From: Burkholderiaceae bacterium
GTDB lineage: Bacteria > Pseudomonadota > Gammaproteobacteria > Burkholderiales > Burkholderiaceae
Direction of reading: 5' to 3'
Length of the DNA: 64,000 bases
Assembly (NCBI GenBank): GCA_021166835.1
Contig: JAJPEN010000047.1
Coordinates: forward strand, 62,001 to 126,000
A model generated the notes under the pieces. The model saw nothing but the letters and a program-made list of their open reading frames with translations, ran no database searches and was not told the DNA's origin. Below are positions 9,779 through 19,087 of this stretch, one piece after another. The stretch's first letter is position 1; each line of letters starts with the position of its first letter. The translations under genes and the position numbers were made by a program.

Positions 9779-10758
9779 GCGTTCTCCTCTCGGTCGTCGT
9801 TCCCACCTGGCGGCGCCCGGCGCTGCTCGCGCGCTGCCTGCAGGCGCTGCTCGCGCAGACCCTGCAGCCCTCGCTCTACGAGATCGTCGTCGCCGACGAC
9901 GCGCCCGAGGAAGCGGTACGCGAGCTGGTCGAGCGGCTGCGCACGCGTGCGCGCTGCGGGTTGCCGCGCTGTGAGTTGCGTTATGTCCCTGTGCGCGAAA
10001 CGCAGGGCGCCGCCGGCGCCCGCAACGCCGGCTGGCGCGCGGCGCGCGGCGAGATCGTCGCATTCACTGACGACGACACGATCCCCGATCGCGGCTGGCT
10101 GCTCGCCGGCCTGCGCGCGCTCGCCGGCGGCGCGAGCGCAGTCACCGGGCGCGTCGAGATGCCGCTGCCGCCGCGTCCCACCGACTACGAGAAGGATGCG
10201 GCGGGCCTGACGCGCGCGGAATTCGTCACCGCGAACTGCTTCGTGCGCCGCGACGTGCTCGAGCGCATCGGCGGCTTCGACGAGCGCTTCACTTCGGCCT
10301 GGCGCGAGGACTCGGACCTGCATTTCCGGCTGCTCGAAGCCGGCTGCCGCATCGAGCACGCGCCCGATGCGCTCGTCGTGCATCCGGTACGCGAAGCCGG
10401 CTTCGGCGTGAGCCTGATGCAGCAGCGCAAGGTCGTGTTCGACGCCCTGCTCTACCGCAAGCACCCGCGCCTGTACCGGCAGCGCATCCGCCGCGTGCCG
10501 CCGATCGAGTATTACGTCGCGGCCGCGTCGGTGCTCGTCGCGGCGCTCGCCGCGGCCGCCGGCCGCCCGCGCGCCGCGCTCGTCGCACTCGCGCCCTGGC
10601 TGCTCGTCACGCTGTATCTCACTTTCAGGCGGCTGCAGGGCACCACGCACTCGCCGCGTCACGTCGCCGAGATGGCGATCACGTCGGCGGCGATCCCGCT
10701 CGCTTCGGTGTTCTGGCGAAGCGTCGCGTCGGTTCGTCACCGCGTGCTCTTCCTGTGA
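9775..10758 (+). CDS. Glycosyltransferase family 2
   Basis: This 327-residue GT-A-fold transferase has the GT2 N-terminus SVVVPTWRRPALLARCLQAL, a nucleotide-binding VVADDAP segment and a DDD metal-binding motif in AFTDDDTIPD. A hydrophobic segment near residues 245-285 suggests membrane anchoring at the C-terminus. The GTG start overlaps the stop of the carbamoyltransferase gene (GTGA), indicating cotranslation. It probably transfers a nucleotide-activated sugar onto the lipid-linked or protein-linked glycan made by this locus. Donor and acceptor are not predictable from sequence. Confidence 0.85.
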   Translation: MSVLLSVVVPTWRRPALLARCLQALLAQTLQPSLYEIVVADDAPEEAVRELVERLRTRARCGLPRCELRYVPVRETQGAAGARNAGWRAARGEIVAFTDDDTIPDRGWLLAGLRALAGGASAVTGRVEMPLPPRPTDYEKDAAGLTRAEFVTANCFVRRDVLERIGGFDERFTSAWREDSDLHFRLLEAGCRIEHAPDALVVHPVREAGFGVSLMQQRKVVFDALLYRKHPRLYRQRIRRVPPIEYYVAAASVLVAALAAAAGRPRAALVALAPWLLVTLYLTFRRLQGTTHSPRHVAEMAITSAAIPLASVFWRSVASVRHRVLFL

Positions 10759-10777
10759 CGGACGAACGGAGGCGACG

Positions 10778-11821
10778 ATGCGGATCGACGGAGCACGAAC
10801 GGCGCGGATCACCGGCGAAGCGCGCAGCCGCGCGCGCCGGGTGCTGGTCGCCGGCGGCGCGGGGCTGATCGGCTCGCACGTCTGCGCGCGCCTGCTCGAT
10901 GCCGGCCATCGAGTGCTGTGCGTCGACAACTTCCGCACCGGCTCGCGGGCGAACGTGCGCCCGCTTCTCGCGAACCGGCGCTTCGCGATCGTCGAGCACG
11001 ACGTCGTCGAGCCGCTGCAGCTCGACTGCGACCTGATCCTGAACTTCGCGTGCCCGGCTTCCCCGCGGCACTACCAGCTCGATCCAGTCTACACGGCGAA
11101 AGTCAACGTGCTGGGCGCCCTGAACCTGCTCGAGCTGGCGCACCGGCTGCGCGTGCCGATCCTGCAGGCGTCGACCAGCGAGGTCTACGGCGACCCGGCG
11201 GTGCATCCGCAGACCGAGAGCTACTGGGGCCACGTGAACCCGATCGGCCCGCGCGCCTGCTACGACGAAGGCAAGCGCTGCGCCGAGACGCTGTTCATGG
11301 ACTTTCACCGGCAATACGGCATGCCGGTGAAGATTGCCCGCATCTTCAACACCTACGGTCCGAACATGCATCCGGACGACGGACGCGTCGTGTCGAACTT
11401 CATCGTGCAGGCGCTCGGCAGCGAGCCGATCACGCTGTACGGCGACGGCACGCAGACGCGTTCGTTCTGCTATGTCGACGACACGGTGGCCGCGCTGATC
11501 CGCCTGGCCGAATCGCCGCCCGAACTGACCGGGCCGATCAATATCGGCAACGCCACCGAGACGCCGATGATCGAGCTCGCGCGCCTGGTGCTCGATCTCA
11601 CCGGCTCATCCTCGCCGATCGTCTTCGAGCCGCTGCCGGTGGACGATCCGGTGCAGCGCCGGCCCGACCTCACGCGCGCGCACGGCGAGCTGGGCTGGCA
11701 GCCGAGCATGCCGCTGCGCGCCGGACTCGCGCGCACGATCGACTACTTCGACCGGCTGCTCAGCGGCGCCTCCCCGCCCGCCCCCGCTCCCCGCTCGCGC
11801 AGCGCACGCACCTCGGCCTGA
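10778..11821 (+). CDS. NAD-dependent epimerase/dehydratase, UDP-glucuronate decarboxylase-like
   Basis: This 347-residue short-chain dehydrogenase has the Rossmann motif GGAGLIGSH at about residues 26-34, TSEVYGD, the catalytic YDEGK motif, and the NTYGPNMHPDDGRVVSNF segment typical of UDP-xylose synthases. UDP-glucuronate decarboxylase converts UDP-glucuronate to UDP-xylose in the cytoplasm, supplying a pentose donor. Start ATG 10778 has a strong GGAGG Shine-Dalgarno. A 20-residue N-terminal basic tail precedes the Rossmann fold. Its position between glycosyltransferase genes supports a role in precursor supply for the glycan; dTDP-glucose dehydratase or a 4-epimerase is a less likely alternative. 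Confidence 0.83.
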   Translation: MRIDGARTARITGEARSRARRVLVAGGAGLIGSHVCARLLDAGHRVLCVDNFRTGSRANVRPLLANRRFAIVEHDVVEPLQLDCDLILNFACPASPRHYQLDPVYTAKVNVLGALNLLELAHRLRVPILQASTSEVYGDPAVHPQTESYWGHVNPIGPRACYDEGKRCAETLFMDFHRQYGMPVKIARIFNTYGPNMHPDDGRVVSNFIVQALGSEPITLYGDGTQTRSFCYVDDTVAALIRLAESPPELTGPINIGNATETPMIELARLVLDLTGSSSPIVFEPLPVDDPVQRRPDLTRAHGELGWQPSMPLRAGLARTIDYFDRLLSGASPPAPAPRSRSARTSA

Positions 11822-11891
11822 CGCTTCTGCAGTGCCGCATCGGCACGCCGATTGCTGCGCCGCGCGCATCACCGGCAACCTCGAGGCTTCG

Positions 11892-14800
11892 ATGCAGCAA
11901 CCGATGCGGCGCAGCGCCGCGCCCCGTGCGCCGCAGGCCGATCGCACCACGCGCGGCGGCGCCGGGCACGGCGCAGCCCACGCGCCGCACGCCGCAAGCG
12001 ATGCGCCGTTCCGTTCATTCTGGATGGGCGGCTACGAGGGCGCCGATCACCGCAACGGGTCGGGCGAGGCCCTCGACATGGCGGCCTCGAACGCCCACCT
12101 CGAGCGGCTCGACGAGGACTACGCCGCGGCCGCGGCGCTCGGCATCCGCACCGTACGCGAGAGCATCGGCTGGCGGATCTCCGAACCGCAGCCGGGATGC
12201 TTCGACTGGCATCGCCTGCACGCGATCCGCCGCGCCGCGCGTCGCAACGACGTGCAGGTGCTGTGGACGTTGATGCACTACGGCACGCCCGACGACGTCA
12301 GCCTGCTCGACGACGCGACGATCGAACGCTTCGCGCGTTTCGCGTGCGCGGCGGCGACGGAACTGGTGCGCAGCGGCGAGCGCGGCTTCTTCGTCACGCC
12401 GATCAACGAGATCGGGTTCCTTGCCTGGGCCGTCTGCGAATCGAAGCTGCTGCATCCGTACTGCCTCGCAGCGCCCGATGCCGAGAGCAGCCGCGAGAGC
12501 GGCTATCTGGTCAAGCGCCGCCTCGTTCGCGCCGCGCTGCGCGCAATAGCCGGGATCCGCGCGGTCGCCCCGGACGCGCGATTCCTGCATGTCGAGCCGC
12601 TCATCCACGTCGTCGCGCCGCAGGTCGACGATGCCCGGGAAGCCGCAACGCTGGCCGCGCTCGCGCGCGAGATCGACTCGTACCAGTGGCAGTCGTGGGA
12701 CATGCTCTGCGGTCGCGAGGCGCCCGAGCTGGGCGGCTCGCCCGATGCGATCGACTGGCTCGGCGCGAACCACTACCACTCGAGCCAATGGGAGATCAGA
12801 ACCGAGAAGCGGCTTTCGTGGAGCGAGCGCGATCCGCGCCGCGCGCCCTTCTCGACGCTGCTCGCCACCGCCTGGCAGCGCTATCGACGCCCGCTGATCG
12901 TCGCCGAGACCGGCCACTTCGGCGCCGGCCGCGCGCAGTGGCTGGACGACATCGCTGCGGAAGTCCTGCGCGCGCGCGCCGCCGGCGTGCCGGTCCACGG
13001 CCTGTGCCTGTATCCGCTGATCAACCGCCCCGATTGGGACGACCCCGATCACTGGCACGACAGCGGCCTGTGGGACGTCGTCCGCGCCCGCCGGCCGTAC
13101 GGCGAGCGCCCCTACGGATTCCGGCTCCCCAACCTCGAATACGCGGGTCGGCTGCAACGCTGGCAGGCCCTGCAGCCCCCGCAACGTCGCACGGAACGCA
13201 ACATGCCGCACCTGATCGTGTTCTCCCATCTGCGCTGGAATTTCGTCTATCAGCGCCCGCAGCACCTGATGTCGCGCCTGGCGCGGCGCTATCCGGTGCT
13301 GTTCGTCGAGGAACCGGTGCACGCGAGCGGCGAGCCGCGGCTCGAAGTGCTTCCCGGCGGGCCCGGCGTGCAGGTGCTGCGTCCGCGCACTGCGGTGCCG
13401 ACGGCGGGTTTTCACGACGACCAGCTGCCGATGCTGAAGTCGCTGCTCGCCGGATACCTGTGCGAGCACGGCGTCGACGACTACCTCGTCTGGTGCTACA
13501 CGCCGATGGCGCTGCCGCTGCTCGGCTCGATGCGTCCGCGCGCGCTCGTCTACGACTGCATGGACGAGCTTTCCGCCTTCGCCGCCGCACCGCGCCAGCT
13601 CGGGCAACGCGAGGCGGCGCTGCTCAAGGCAGCCGACCTCGTGTTCACCGGCGGGCCCTCGCTGTACGAAGCCAAGCGCGCGCATGGCAGGGACGTGCAC
13701 TGCCTGCCCAGCGCCGTCGAGGCGCTGCACTTCGCGCCGCCTCCCGAGGCCTTCGATTCCGAGGAGGCGCGCGACGCGGCCGAGCTGCAGCACGATATCG
13801 CGCGCCCGCGGCTGGGCTTCTTCGGCGTCGTCGACGAGCGACTCGATCGCGATCTGGTCGCCACGCTCGCCGACGCGCATCCCGAGTGGCAGATCGTCAT
13901 GGTCGGTCCGGTCGCGAAGATCGACCCCGCCTCGCTGCCGCAGCGGCCGAACCTGCACTGGCTCGGCATGCAGCCGTACGCGCGGCTGCCGTTCCTGCTC
14001 GCCGATTGGGATCTGTGCCTGCTGCCCTTCGCGAAGAACGCCGCCACCCGCTTCATCAGTCCGACCAAGACCCTCGAATACATGGCCGCCGGCAAGCCAA
14101 TCGTCGGCACCGCGGTGAACGACGTGGTCACGCTCTACGGCGACGTCGTCGCGATCGCCGGCGACGCGCAGGCCTTCGTGCGCGCCTGCGAGGAACTGCT
14201 CTCGGAAACGCCGTCCGAGCGCACGGCCCGCGAGCAGCGGATGGCGGCCCGCGTCGCCGAATACTCGTGGGACCGCAGCGTCGAATGCATCGACGCGCTG
14301 CTGCAGCGACACCTGGCGAAGGGAACGACGCCGGTGGCGATGCGCGAGCTGGCCGGACTCGTCGACGACGCCACGGCAACCGACGCCGAGCCGCTCGCCT
14401 CGGCCGCGCGCGCACCGAGCCGGCGCGCGCAGCGCGACGTTCATCACCTGGTGATCGGCGCCGGGCCCACCGGCCTGTCGGCGGCCTATCACCTGGGCCT
14501 CGCCGGCGAAACGGACGTGCTGCTCGTCGAGCGCGGCAAGCGCGTCGGCGGCTGGTGCCGCTCGATCGAGGAAGGCGGCTTCGTCTTCGACTGCGCCGGC
14601 CACATCATGTTCTCGAACGACCCGTACGTCCTCGAGCTGTACGAGCTGCTGCTCGGCGCGAACCTGCACTGGCAGAACCGCGAAGCGTGGATCTACAGCA
14701 AGGGCGTGCACACGCGCTATCCGTTCCAGGGATCGCTGCACGGCCTGCCACCGCAGGTGCTCGAGGAGTGCCTCATCGGCGCGATCGAAGCGCGCTTCGG

Positions 14801-15797
14801 CGCGATCGACGGCAACGGTCTTCCGCGTGACCTGCCGCCGCCGTCGAACTTCCTCGAGTTCATCCACCGCGTCTGGGGCGCCGGCATCGCGAAGCATTTC
14901 GCGGTGCCGTACAACGAGAAGCTGTGGACGGTGCCGCTCGACGAGATCGAGACCTCGTGGCTGGGCGGACGCGTGCCGCTGCCCGACCTCGCGCAGATGA
15001 TCCGCGGCGCACTCGTTCCGACGCCGGCGCCGATGGGGCCGAACGCGCGCTTCGGCTATCCGCTGCGCGGCGGCTTCCAGGCGCTGATGGACGCCTTCGT
15101 TCCTCGGCTGCGCTGCGAGCTGGCGCTCGAGACGAACGTGCTGCACGTCTCGCCGTCGGCGCGCACCGTGCGGCTGGACGACGGCCGCTCGGTGCGCTTC
15201 GAGTCGCTGATCAGCACGATGCCGCTTCCGCAGCTGGTGGCCGCCTGCGGCGACGAAGCGCCGCAAGACGTACGCGACGCGGCGGCCGGACTTCGTCACG
15301 TGTCGGTGCGCTGCGTGAACCTGGGCATCGGGCGCGAGAAGCTCTCGACGAAGCACTGGATCTACTACCCGGAGGACGCGGTCTTCCACCGGATCTTCCT
15401 GCAGGGCAACGCGAGCCCGCACAACAATCCGCCGGGCGGCTTCGGCCTGATCTGCGAGATCTCGTACAGCGAGCGCAAGCCGCTGCCCTGCGACGGCCCG
15501 GCGCTCGTCGAGCGCGTCGTCGAAGACTGCCGGCGCGTGGGCATCGTAGGTGCCGACGATCCGGTGCTCGTCGCCAACCAGGTCGACATGCCCTACGCCT
15601 ACGTCGTCTACGACCACGCGCGGGCGGCCAACGTGGCGAAGATCCGCGAATGGCTCGCGGGCTTCGGCGTGATCCTCGCCGGACGCTACAGCGAATGGGA
15701 GTACTACAACTCGGATCACGCGTTCATCGCCGGCCGGCGCGCGGGCGAGCAGGCGCTGGCGACCGGCGCGAACCGGCTGCGCACGGCATCGGCTTGA
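11892..15797 (+). CDS. Three-domain fusion: GH1-like glycosidase, GT4-like glycosyltransferase, UDP-galactopyranose-mutase-like FAD enzyme
   Basis: One uninterrupted frame encodes 1301 residues. Residues about 40-437 resemble GH1/clan A glycosidases: the acid/base motif TPINE has Glu173 and the nucleophile motif VAETG has Glu339. Residues 438 to about 835 begin MPHLIVFSHLRWNFVYQRPQ, as stand-alone GT4-like transferases do, and carry the SPTKTLEYMAAGKPIVGT donor-site region. Residues about 848-1301 start HLVIGAGPTGLSAAYHLG, an FAD Rossmann motif, and continue with FDCAGHIMFSND and YNEKLWTVPLDEI, as in UDP-galactopyranose mutase or FAD amine oxidase relatives. ATG 11892 (GAGG upstream) is preferred over GTG 11832. 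It probably makes, transfers and trims a sugar in the same glycan pathway; assembly error is unlikely because the frame is clean throughout. Confidence 0.85.
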   Translation: MQQPMRRSAAPRAPQADRTTRGGAGHGAAHAPHAASDAPFRSFWMGGYEGADHRNGSGEALDMAASNAHLERLDEDYAAAAALGIRTVRESIGWRISEPQPGCFDWHRLHAIRRAARRNDVQVLWTLMHYGTPDDVSLLDDATIERFARFACAAATELVRSGERGFFVTPINEIGFLAWAVCESKLLHPYCLAAPDAESSRESGYLVKRRLVRAALRAIAGIRAVAPDARFLHVEPLIHVVAPQVDDAREAATLAALAREIDSYQWQSWDMLCGREAPELGGSPDAIDWLGANHYHSSQWEIRTEKRLSWSERDPRRAPFSTLLATAWQRYRRPLIVAETGHFGAGRAQWLDDIAAEVLRARAAGVPVHGLCLYPLINRPDWDDPDHWHDSGLWDVVRARRPYGERPYGFRLPNLEYAGRLQRWQALQPPQRRTERNMPHLIVFSHLRWNFVYQRPQHLMSRLARRYPVLFVEEPVHASGEPRLEVLPGGPGVQVLRPRTAVPTAGFHDDQLPMLKSLLAGYLCEHGVDDYLVWCYTPMALPLLGSMRPRALVYDCMDELSAFAAAPRQLGQREAALLKAADLVFTGGPSLYEAKRAHGRDVHCLPSAVEALHFAPPPEAFDSEEARDAAELQHDIARPRLGFFGVVDERLDRDLVATLADAHPEWQIVMVGPVAKIDPASLPQRPNLHWLGMQPYARLPFLLADWDLCLLPFAKNAATRFISPTKTLEYMAAGKPIVGTAVNDVVTLYGDVVAIAGDAQAFVRACEELLSETPSERTAREQRMAARVAEYSWDRSVECIDALLQRHLAKGTTPVAMRELAGLVDDATATDAEPLASAARAPSRRAQRDVHHLVIGAGPTGLSAAYHLGLAGETDVLLVERGKRVGGWCRSIEEGGFVFDCAGHIMFSNDPYVLELYELLLGANLHWQNREAWIYSKGVHTRYPFQGSLHGLPPQVLEECLIGAIEARFGAIDGNGLPRDLPPPSNFLEFIHRVWGAGIAKHFAVPYNEKLWTVPLDEIETSWLGGRVPLPDLAQMIRGALVPTPAPMGPNARFGYPLRGGFQALMDAFVPRLRCELALETNVLHVSPSARTVRLDDGRSVRFESLISTMPLPQLVAACGDEAPQDVRDAAAGLRHVSVRCVNLGIGREKLSTKHWIYYPEDAVFHRIFLQGNASPHNNPPGGFGLICEISYSERKPLPCDGPALVERVVEDCRRVGIVGADDPVLVANQVDMPYAYVVYDHARAANVAKIREWLAGFGVILAGRYSEWEYYNSDHAFIAGRRAGEQALATGANRLRTASA

Positions 15798-15815
15798 GAG
15801 TCAACTGAGTCCACG

Positions 15816-16667
15816 ATGATCATCGACGCCCACCTGCACTGCACCGGCCGCGAACGCGCCGACGACGTCCTGCGCTCGCTCGACGAAGCCGGCATCGATC
15901 GCGGCGTGCTGCTCGCGCCCTTCCTCGGCGACGGCTATTCGCTCGACGACTTCGAATCGCTCGAACGCGGCAACCGCCACCTGGCCGATCTGGTGCGCGG
16001 ACATCGCGATCGCCTCAGCGGACTGGCAGTCGTCGATCCGCGCGACGATCGCGCGCCGCAGCTGCTGCGCCGCGCGATCGAGTCGTGGGAACTGGACGGC
16101 GTGAAGATGGTGCCCACCGGCTGGTATCCGTACGACGCGCGCGTCCAGCCCACCTTCGCCGTCGCCGCCGAACTGAAACTCCCGATGCTGTTCCACAGCG
16201 GAATCTTCATCGACGGACGTTCGGGGCGATTCTGCCGGCCGACCTTCTTCGAAGTCCTGCGCGACCACCCGGGCGCGCGCGTGACGCTCGCGCATCTCGG
16301 ATGGCCATGGACCGACGAGGCGATCGCCGTCGGCCTCATCGACCGGATCAACGGCGTGCCGCCGGACGACTGCGCGTTCCGCTTCGACATCTCCTTCGGG
16401 CCACCGCCGCCCTATCGCAGGCAGGCGCTCGAACGCGCGCTCGAGGTGCTCGGCGCCGAGCTGCTGCAGTTCGGCAGCGACTGCTTCCTGCCGTGCAGCG
16501 GCCGGGAAATCGCGCAGCGCCGCGGCTGGGTCCAGGCGCTGCTCGACGAGATCGGCGTCGAACCCGAGACGCGCGAGCGCATCTGGAGCGGAACCGCAAC
16601 GGCCTGGCTCGGCGCGCAGGCAAGCGAGCCGGCTGCGCCCGCGCGCCTTCGACCGAGGTGCTGCTGA
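15816..16667 (+). CDS. Amidohydrolase family protein (Amidohydro_2/TIM-barrel metal hydrolase)
   Basis: This 283-residue protein starts MIIDAHLHCTG, with the metal-binding HxH at residues 6-8. Further metal ligands are visible in LFHSG, TLAHLGWPW and FGSDCFLP, so the metallo-TIM-barrel core is complete. The family hydrolyses or decarboxylates small cyclic or aromatic acids, and deacetylases also occur. It sits 18 bases after the fusion gene, and its TGA overlaps the ATG of the next glycosyltransferase, so it belongs to the glycan operon. A sugar-modifying or deacylating role is inferred from position only. Confidence 0.8.
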   Translation: MIIDAHLHCTGRERADDVLRSLDEAGIDRGVLLAPFLGDGYSLDDFESLERGNRHLADLVRGHRDRLSGLAVVDPRDDRAPQLLRRAIESWELDGVKMVPTGWYPYDARVQPTFAVAAELKLPMLFHSGIFIDGRSGRFCRPTFFEVLRDHPGARVTLAHLGWPWTDEAIAVGLIDRINGVPPDDCAFRFDISFGPPPPYRRQALERALEVLGAELLQFGSDCFLPCSGREIAQRRGWVQALLDEIGVEPETRERIWSGTATAWLGAQASEPAAPARLRPRCC

Positions 16668-17818
16668 TGGCCACCGAACGCATCCACGTGCTCGAAGTGC
16701 TCGGCAACGCGATCGTCGGCGGAATGGAAACGTGGGTGCTGCGCCTGCTCGAACACCTGCCGCGTGAGCGCTTCGCGGTCACCGCGCTCTGCCCCTTCGA
16801 GAGCGCGATCACCGAACGCCTGCGCGCGCTCGACGTCGACACGCTGATCGTCTCGATGCCGCCCGACGACCCTTCGTGGGCGTCGCTGCAGGCAACCTGC
16901 GCGCTCGTGCAGTCTGCCGGCATCGACGTGCTGCACGCGCACCTGCCGAACGCGCACATGCTCGCCGCGCTTGCCGCCCGCATCACCGGCAAGCCGGTCG
17001 TCACCACGATCCACGGACGCCAGGTGACCACGCAGGATCTCGAAGTGCATCGCTGCACCGGCTCGCACATCCACACGGTCTGCCGCCAGACCTACTACCA
17101 GGCGCTCGGCCTGGGCGTGGACGCCGACCGCATCTGCTGCATTCCGAACGGCGTCGACACGAAGCGCTTCCACCCGCCCGTCGAGCGACCCCGCGCATTG
17201 CGCGAAGCGATCGGCATCGACGCGAACGCGCCGCTCGTCGGTTTCGTCGGCCGACTCTCCCCGGAGAAGGGACCCGACCTGTTCGTCCGCGTTGCGACGA
17301 TCGCGCACCGGGCCGCGCCCGACGCGCATTTCGTGCTGATCGGCGACGGCCCGATGCGCAACGAGCTGCTCGCGCGCATCGAGGAGGAAGGCCTGCGCTC
17401 GCACGTGCATCTCGCGGGGCTGCGCGACGACCTGCCGCAGATCTACGGCGAACTCGACCTGCTCGCCTCGACCTCGCGTTCGGAAGCGATGCCGCTGGCG
17501 CTGATGGAAGGTATGGCCTGCGGCGTGCCGATCGTCGCCACGCGCGTCGGCGGCGTGCCCGATCTCGTCGTGCACGGTTCCACCGGATTCCTCGCCGGGT
17601 TCTGCGACTGCCAGTCGGCGGCCGACGCGATCGTCGAGCTGCTCGCCGCACCCGACCGGCGCCGCAGCCTGTCCGAAGCGTCGCGCGCGCTCGCGCTGCA
17701 ACGCTTCGATCTCGACGACAGCGTCGCGCAGGTTTCGCAGCTGCTCACGCGCCTGTCCGCGCCGCGCACGGCACAGCGCCGCGTGAGACCGCTGGGCGCC
17801 GACGCCACCAGCAGTTGA
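16667..17818 (+). CDS. Glycosyltransferase family 4
   Basis: This 383-residue GT-B-fold retaining transferase shows the N-terminal LGNAIVGGMETWVLRLLEHL acceptor-side motif, VGFVGRLSPEKGPDLF at the domain junction, and the EAMPLALMEGMACGVPIVAT E-x7-E donor motif. It acts at the cytoplasmic membrane face on nucleotide sugars. ATG 16667 overlaps the amidohydrolase stop (TGATG), so translation is probably coupled. It is the third glycosyltransferase of the locus when the fused domain is counted, giving a minimum set for assembling a short oligosaccharide. Confidence 0.9.
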   Translation: MATERIHVLEVLGNAIVGGMETWVLRLLEHLPRERFAVTALCPFESAITERLRALDVDTLIVSMPPDDPSWASLQATCALVQSAGIDVLHAHLPNAHMLAALAARITGKPVVTTIHGRQVTTQDLEVHRCTGSHIHTVCRQTYYQALGLGVDADRICCIPNGVDTKRFHPPVERPRALREAIGIDANAPLVGFVGRLSPEKGPDLFVRVATIAHRAAPDAHFVLIGDGPMRNELLARIEEEGLRSHVHLAGLRDDLPQIYGELDLLASTSRSEAMPLALMEGMACGVPIVATRVGGVPDLVVHGSTGFLAGFCDCQSAADAIVELLAAPDRRRSLSEASRALALQRFDLDDSVAQVSQLLTRLSAPRTAQRRVRPLGADATSS

Positions 17819-17834
17819 ACGAACGGAAAGCATC

Positions 17835-18983
17835 GTGCCGCGGAACGCCCTGCCGTCGATCGGCCCCACGCTCGCCGCCGCAGTCGCCGCATTCGGCGCG
17901 GCCTTCGCCGCCGCGCGGCTGTGGAAGCAGCAGCCGAGCGAGCCGGTGCCGCTGGGGCGCGTCGCGCGGGCCGCGAGCGTCGCGCTCGGCAGCGTGGCGA
18001 TCCCCGGCGAATCGGCGCGGCAGCGGCGCCGGAAAGAGGCTCGCCGCGCGACGCTCGCTGCCGAGCAGGCCGCGACGGCTCCTCCGCGCGGCCTGCGCGG
18101 CTTCTACCGCCTGCTGGTCGACTCGGTCTCGTCGTGGATCGAGGACTACGCACCGAGCATGGGCGCGGCGCTGTCGTACTACACGCTGTTCTCGCTCGCG
18201 CCGCTGCTGCTGATCGTTCTGTCGGTCGCGGGCCTCGTCTTCGGCGGCGACGCCGCGCGCGGTGAACTGTTTGGGCAGTTGCAGGGACTGCTGGGCGACG
18301 ACGGCGCGGCCGCCGTCGAAAGCCTGCTGACCAGCGTCCAGGTCAGCGGCAAGGGACCGCTGGGCACCGCCATCGGCATCGTGCTGCTGGCCGTCGGCGC
18401 GACGACCGTCTTCGGCGAACTGCAGAGCGACCTCGACCGCATCTGGCGCCGCCCGCAGAAGCAGCGGACGGGCCTCTGGAAGCTGGTGCGCGCCCGCCTG
18501 CTCTCCTTCGGCCTGATCCTCGCGCTGGGCTTCCTGCTGATTGTTTCGCTCGTGGTCAGCGCCGCGATCTCGGCGCTCGGCAAATGGTGGGCTCCGGTGT
18601 TCGGCGCCTGGGAATGGCTCGCGCAGATCATCAACCTGGTCGTGAGCTTCGGACTGCTCACCGCGATCTTCACGCTGATCTACAAGCTGATGCCCAGCGT
18701 CGACATCGACTGGCGCGACGTGCTGCTCGGCTCGGCGGTGACCGCTCTGCTCTTCACGATCGGCAAGTGGCTGATCGGCCTGTACATCGGCACCAGCGGC
18801 GTCGGCTCGGGCTTCGGCGCCGCCGGCTCGATCGTCGTCGTGATGGTGTGGGTCTACTACTCGGCACAGATCTTCCTGCTCGGCGCGGAGTTCACGTGGG
18901 TGTACGCGGGACGATACGGATCGCGCAGATACGGATCGCGTAAAGCGCAGATCGAACGGCAGCGAGCGCCGCACAGGGCGTGA
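17835..18983 (+). CDS. YihY/virulence factor BrkB family membrane protein
   Basis: This 382-residue protein has the YihY core from about residue 90: SMGAALSYYTLFSLAPLLLIV followed by five more hydrophobic helices and the FGAAGSIVVVMVWVYYSAQI segment near the end. GTG 17835 with a GGAAAG Shine-Dalgarno is the only reasonable start. The first 80 residues, with a hydrophobic Ala-rich helix and a basic Arg/Lys-rich stretch, are an unusual extension to the family. Biochemical function of YihY proteins is unknown; older annotations as ribonuclease BN are wrong. It closes the glycan gene run. Confidence 0.85.
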   Translation: MPRNALPSIGPTLAAAVAAFGAAFAAARLWKQQPSEPVPLGRVARAASVALGSVAIPGESARQRRRKEARRATLAAEQAATAPPRGLRGFYRLLVDSVSSWIEDYAPSMGAALSYYTLFSLAPLLLIVLSVAGLVFGGDAARGELFGQLQGLLGDDGAAAVESLLTSVQVSGKGPLGTAIGIVLLAVGATTVFGELQSDLDRIWRRPQKQRTGLWKLVRARLLSFGLILALGFLLIVSLVVSAAISALGKWWAPVFGAWEWLAQIINLVVSFGLLTAIFTLIYKLMPSVDIDWRDVLLGSAVTALLFTIGKWLIGLYIGTSGVGSGFGAAGSIVVVMVWVYYSAQIFLLGAEFTWVYAGRYGSRRYGSRKAQIERQRAPHRA

Positions 18984-19087
18984 AGGGAACGATTCCGACC
19001 GACCGCGCGTCCGATCGATGACGTTCCCCACCGGACAGGCGACCGAAGACCCATCAATTGCGCCCGGATCCGGCCGATAGTTCTTCC

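Noticed and set aside
12015..15719. A 1234-codon minus-strand frame inside the fusion gene
   Set aside because: It mirrors the coding frame codon by codon and has no recognisable domain, whereas the plus strand has three intact domains.
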